From Pseudooceanicola lipolyticus (GTDB taxonomy: Bacteria > Pseudomonadota > Alphaproteobacteria > Rhodobacterales > Rhodobacteraceae): DNA of 63,038 bases. The first letter of the stretch is position 1; every line of letters begins with the position of its first letter. Positions 60,788 to 63,038 of this stretch are shown one piece after another. The stretch is from contig NZ_PGTB01000013.1 of assembly GCF_002786325.1 (NCBI RefSeq), positions 1-63,038 of the forward strand. The letters are read 5' to 3'. Below the pieces are notes generated by a model. That model was not told the origin of the DNA. It saw only the letters and a list, made by a program, of their open reading frames with translations, and ran no database searches. A program made the translations under genes and the position numbers.

Positions 60788-60898
60788 GATGCGGCACAGA
60801 GCCTAGCGCCTGTCCCTTTTTGAAACAAGAGTGTCCCATGCGGAAACATCCCGCCCCGATCCGTTCTGCTTTTCTGCGCCCAGCCAAGGAGTGCAGGC

Positions 60899-62149
60899 AT
60901 GAGATTCAGCGGCTTCAGAGTGATCAGGGAAGCGGTGACAGGCCACAAGGGCTGGACGCCGCTGTGGCGCAATCCGGCGCCAAAGCCGCAATACGACATC
61001 GTCATCATCGGCGGCGGCGGCCACGGTCTGGCCACCGCCTTCTACCTTGCCAAGGCGTTCGGCCAGGCCCGGGTTGCGGTGCTGGAAAAAGGCTGGCTCG
61101 GCTCGGGCAATATCGGGCGCAACACCACCATCATCCGGTCGAACTATCTGCTGCCGGGCAACCAGCCGTTTTACGAGTTCTCGATGCAACTCTGGGAAGG
61201 GCTGGAGCAGGAGTTCAACTTCAACGCGATGGTCAGCCAGCGCGGGATCATCAACCTGTTCCACACCGATGCGCAGCGCGACGCCTATCGCCGCCGGGGC
61301 AATGCCATGCACCTGTCCGGCGCCGGTGGCCAGCTGCTGGACCGCGATGCGCTGCGCCGGATGGTGCCCTTCCTAAACTATGACAACGCCCGCTTTCCCA
61401 TCAAGGGCGGGTTGTACCAGCCGCGCGCCGGCACCGCGCGGCATGACGGGGTCGCCTGGGGCTATGCCCGCGGCGCCGATATGCGCGGCGTGGACCTGAT
61501 CCAGAACTGCGAGGTCACCGGCTTCCGGATCGAACAGGGCGCGGTGCGCGGGGTCGAGACATCGCAGGGGTTCATCGCGGCGGGCAAGGTCGGCGTCGCC
61601 GTCGCGGGATCCTCCGGCCGGGTGATGGCGATGGCCGGCCTGCGGCTGCCGATCGAAAGCCATGTGCTGCAGGCTTTCGTTTCGGAGGGGCTGAAGCCGG
61701 TCATTCCCGGCGTCATCACCTTTGGCGCCGGGCATTTCTATATCAGCCAGTCCGACAAGGGCGGGCTGGTCTTCGGCGGCGATATCGACGGCTATAATTC
61801 CTATGCGCAGCGCGGCAATCTCCCGGTGGTCGAGGACGTGGCCGAGGGTGGCATGGCGCTGATGCCGATGATCGGGCGCGCCCGGTTGCTGCGGTCCTGG
61901 GGCGGCATCATGGATATGTCGATGGACGGCTCGCCGATCATCGACCGCACCCCGGTTGACGGGCTCTTTTTCAATGGCGGCTGGTGTTATGGCGGCTTCA
62001 AGGCGACGCCGGCATCGGGCTTTGCCTTCGCCCATCTGCTGGCCACCGGCCGGCCGCATGCCACCGCCACCGCCTATCGGCTCGATCGTTTTGCGCGCGG
62101 CCATCTGCTCGACGAGCGCGGCGCCGGCGCGCAGCCCAACCTGCACTGA
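60899..62149 (+). CDS. soxB: sarcosine oxidase subunit beta
   Basis: A 416-residue flavoprotein, the beta subunit of heterotetrameric sarcosine oxidase, which oxidises sarcosine to glycine with transfer of the methyl unit to tetrahydrofolate. YDIVIIGGGGHGLATAFYLAK is the FAD motif, RNTTIIRSNYL a conserved family block, and H182 in ARHDGVAW is at the position of the His that carries covalent FMN. AAGGAG precedes the ATG. First gene of soxBDA, divergent from a GlxA/GbdR-like regulator. Confidence 0.94.
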   Translation: MRFSGFRVIREAVTGHKGWTPLWRNPAPKPQYDIVIIGGGGHGLATAFYLAKAFGQARVAVLEKGWLGSGNIGRNTTIIRSNYLLPGNQPFYEFSMQLWEGLEQEFNFNAMVSQRGIINLFHTDAQRDAYRRRGNAMHLSGAGGQLLDRDALRRMVPFLNYDNARFPIKGGLYQPRAGTARHDGVAWGYARGADMRGVDLIQNCEVTGFRIEQGAVRGVETSQGFIAAGKVGVAVAGSSGRVMAMAGLRLPIESHVLQAFVSEGLKPVIPGVITFGAGHFYISQSDKGGLVFGGDIDGYNSYAQRGNLPVVEDVAEGGMALMPMIGRARLLRSWGGIMDMSMDGSPIIDRTPVDGLFFNGGWCYGGFKATPASGFAFAHLLATGRPHATATAYRLDRFARGHLLDERGAGAQPNLH

Positions 62150-62158
62150 GAGACCGCC

Positions 62159-62449
62159 ATGTTGATACCGCATCCCCTGCTGGGCCTGCGCGACGCGCAA
62201 GAATTCACCTATCTGGGTGACGCCGCCCTGTTGCAGCGGCCCTCGCCCGAGGGCGACGGCGCCGAAGACGCGTTTTGCACCTATGTGTTCCTGCGCGACA
62301 ATCCCGCCGGGCTGCATCGCGAGCTTTGGTATCACGAACAGGGCGACCGCTCGTGGCTGGTGGTGACCCGCAACACCGTCACGCATGAGATAGTGGCGGC
62401 CGAACTGGCCTCGGATGTGGTGTTGCGCCAGCGCGAGGGCGGCGCATGA
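62159..62449 (+). CDS. soxD: sarcosine oxidase subunit delta, zinc ligands replaced
   Basis: A 96-residue SoxD. The family core RDNPAGLHRELWYH is clear, and position in the operon is right. In characterised SoxD zinc is held by Cys6, Cys9, His59 and Cys63. Here the CPxCG motif is HPLLG (H5, L8) and Cys63 is Asp63; only His59 remains. Zinc binding is therefore lost or changed. Ten bases after soxB; its TGA overlaps the soxA ATG. Confidence 0.9.
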   Translation: MLIPHPLLGLRDAQEFTYLGDAALLQRPSPEGDGAEDAFCTYVFLRDNPAGLHRELWYHEQGDRSWLVVTRNTVTHEIVAAELASDVVLRQREGGA

Positions 62450-63038
62450 CCCGGCTGTCCGGCGGCCTGATCGACCGCACGACCACCCTTGAGTTCCAAT
62501 TCGACAGCCGCAGCTATACCGGCCACCCCGGCGACACGCTGGCCTCGGCGCTGCTGGCCAATGGCGTGCGGCTGGTCGGGCGCAGCTTCAAATATCACCG
62601 GCCGCGGGGGATTTTCTCGGCCGGTTCGGAAGAGCCCAACGCGCTGGTTGAACTGCGCGAAGGCGCCCGGCGCGAGCCGAACACCCGCGCCACCATGGCC
62701 GAGCTTTATCACGGGCTGGTCGCGCGCTCGCAGAACCGGGTTGGCAGCCTGCGCCACGATGCGCTGGCACTGAATGACCTGTTTGCGCCCTTCTTGGCCG
62801 CCGGCTTTTATTACAAGACCTTCATGTGGCCCAAGGCGTTCTGGGAAAAGCTGTACGAACCGGCGATCCGGCGCGCCGCCGGCCTGGGCAGCCTGTCGAT
62901 GCAGGCGGATCCCGACCGTTACGACAAGGGCTTTCTGCATTGCGACCTGCTGGTGATCGGCGCCGGTGCCGCCGGGCTGGCCGCCGCCCTCACTGCGGGC
63001 CGCGCCGGCGCCCGGGTCATCCTGGCCGACGAGGATTT
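62446..63038 (+). CDS. soxA: sarcosine oxidase subunit alpha, 3' end missing
   Basis: The first 197 codons of SoxA, the large subunit that holds NAD, FAD and the folate site. The N-terminal ferredoxin-like segment (YTGHPGDTLASALLANGV, SFKYHRPRGIFSAG) and the start of the dinucleotide domain (DLLVIGAGAAGLAAAL) are visible before the window ends. ATGA overlap with soxD. soxG is expected beyond the window. Confidence 0.93.
   Translation, partial: MTRLSGGLIDRTTTLEFQFDSRSYTGHPGDTLASALLANGVRLVGRSFKYHRPRGIFSAGSEEPNALVELREGARREPNTRATMAELYHGLVARSQNRVGSLRHDALALNDLFAPFLAAGFYYKTFMWPKAFWEKLYEPAIRRAAGLGSLSMQADPDRYDKGFLHCDLLVIGAGAAGLAAALTAGRAGARVILADED

Noticed and set aside
1-63038. CRISPR arrays, tRNA/rRNA genes, IS elements or prophage
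   Set aside because: No regular repeat-spacer pattern, cloverleaf, rRNA or transposase/integrase sequence was seen in either strand.

Overview
The window is GC-rich, densely packed alphaproteobacterial chromosome. Gene content points to the Rhodobacterales/Roseobacter group: two complete TRAP transporters, a tripartite tricarboxylate transporter (TTT), a SoeABC-type sulfite dehydrogenase, an FeS-type photolyase next to an SDR, a heterotetrameric sarcosine oxidase under a GlxA/GbdR-like regulator, and many catabolic islands each with its own regulator. That taxon is an inference from gene content only. I saw no tRNA, rRNA, transposase, phage gene or CRISPR array.

Layout. 1-2136: end of an SDR gene overlapping an FeS cryptochrome/photolyase. 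2205-7178: a TTT transporter operon (binding protein, a BMP-fold protein without signal peptide, small and large permease) divergent from an RpiR regulator; four copies of a GAAACT-N2-AGTTTC-like site lie between and at the regulator start. 7424-11263: dehydrogenase, class II aldolase and two Fe(II)/2-oxoglutarate dioxygenases. 11352-16716: aldehyde dehydrogenase, enolase-superfamily enzyme and GMC oxidoreductase, divergent from a LysR regulator. 16713-19941: small ORF, lipoprotein, AraC and WYL/YafY regulators, GST. 20010-25597: LysR regulator divergent from soeABC. 25994-38431: a peptide/nickel-type ABC transporter island with two paralogous binding proteins, two paralogous amidohydrolases, an MFS protein and an IclR regulator. 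38921-48892: an aromatic meta-cleavage island with decarboxylase-like protein, IclR regulator, extradiol dioxygenase, FAH-family hydrolase, flavin monooxygenase, TRAP transporter and aldehyde dehydrogenase. 48972-53579 (minus strand): SDR, GST and a second TRAP transporter. 53930-59739: alpha/beta hydrolase, AraC regulator, patatin-like lipoprotein, small cysteine-containing exported protein, and an OmpR/BaeS-like two-component pair. 59825-63038: GlxA-like regulator divergent from soxBDA, with soxA cut by the window end.

How the parts may work together. Most islands follow one plan: uptake system plus soluble enzymes plus a local regulator. The most novel-looking are the 26-38 kb amidohydrolase/ABC island, whose substrate I cannot name and whose two promoters share a TTTCA-N5-TGAAA element close to the start codon, and the 39-54 kb aromatic/TRAP region, where both TRAP operons carry the same AT-only 12-bp palindrome upstream. 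Other points worth attention are a cytosolic BMP-type protein inside a TTT operon, a hairpin that hides a Shine-Dalgarno sequence directly before a small membrane-protein gene, and a SoxD whose zinc-binding cysteines are replaced.
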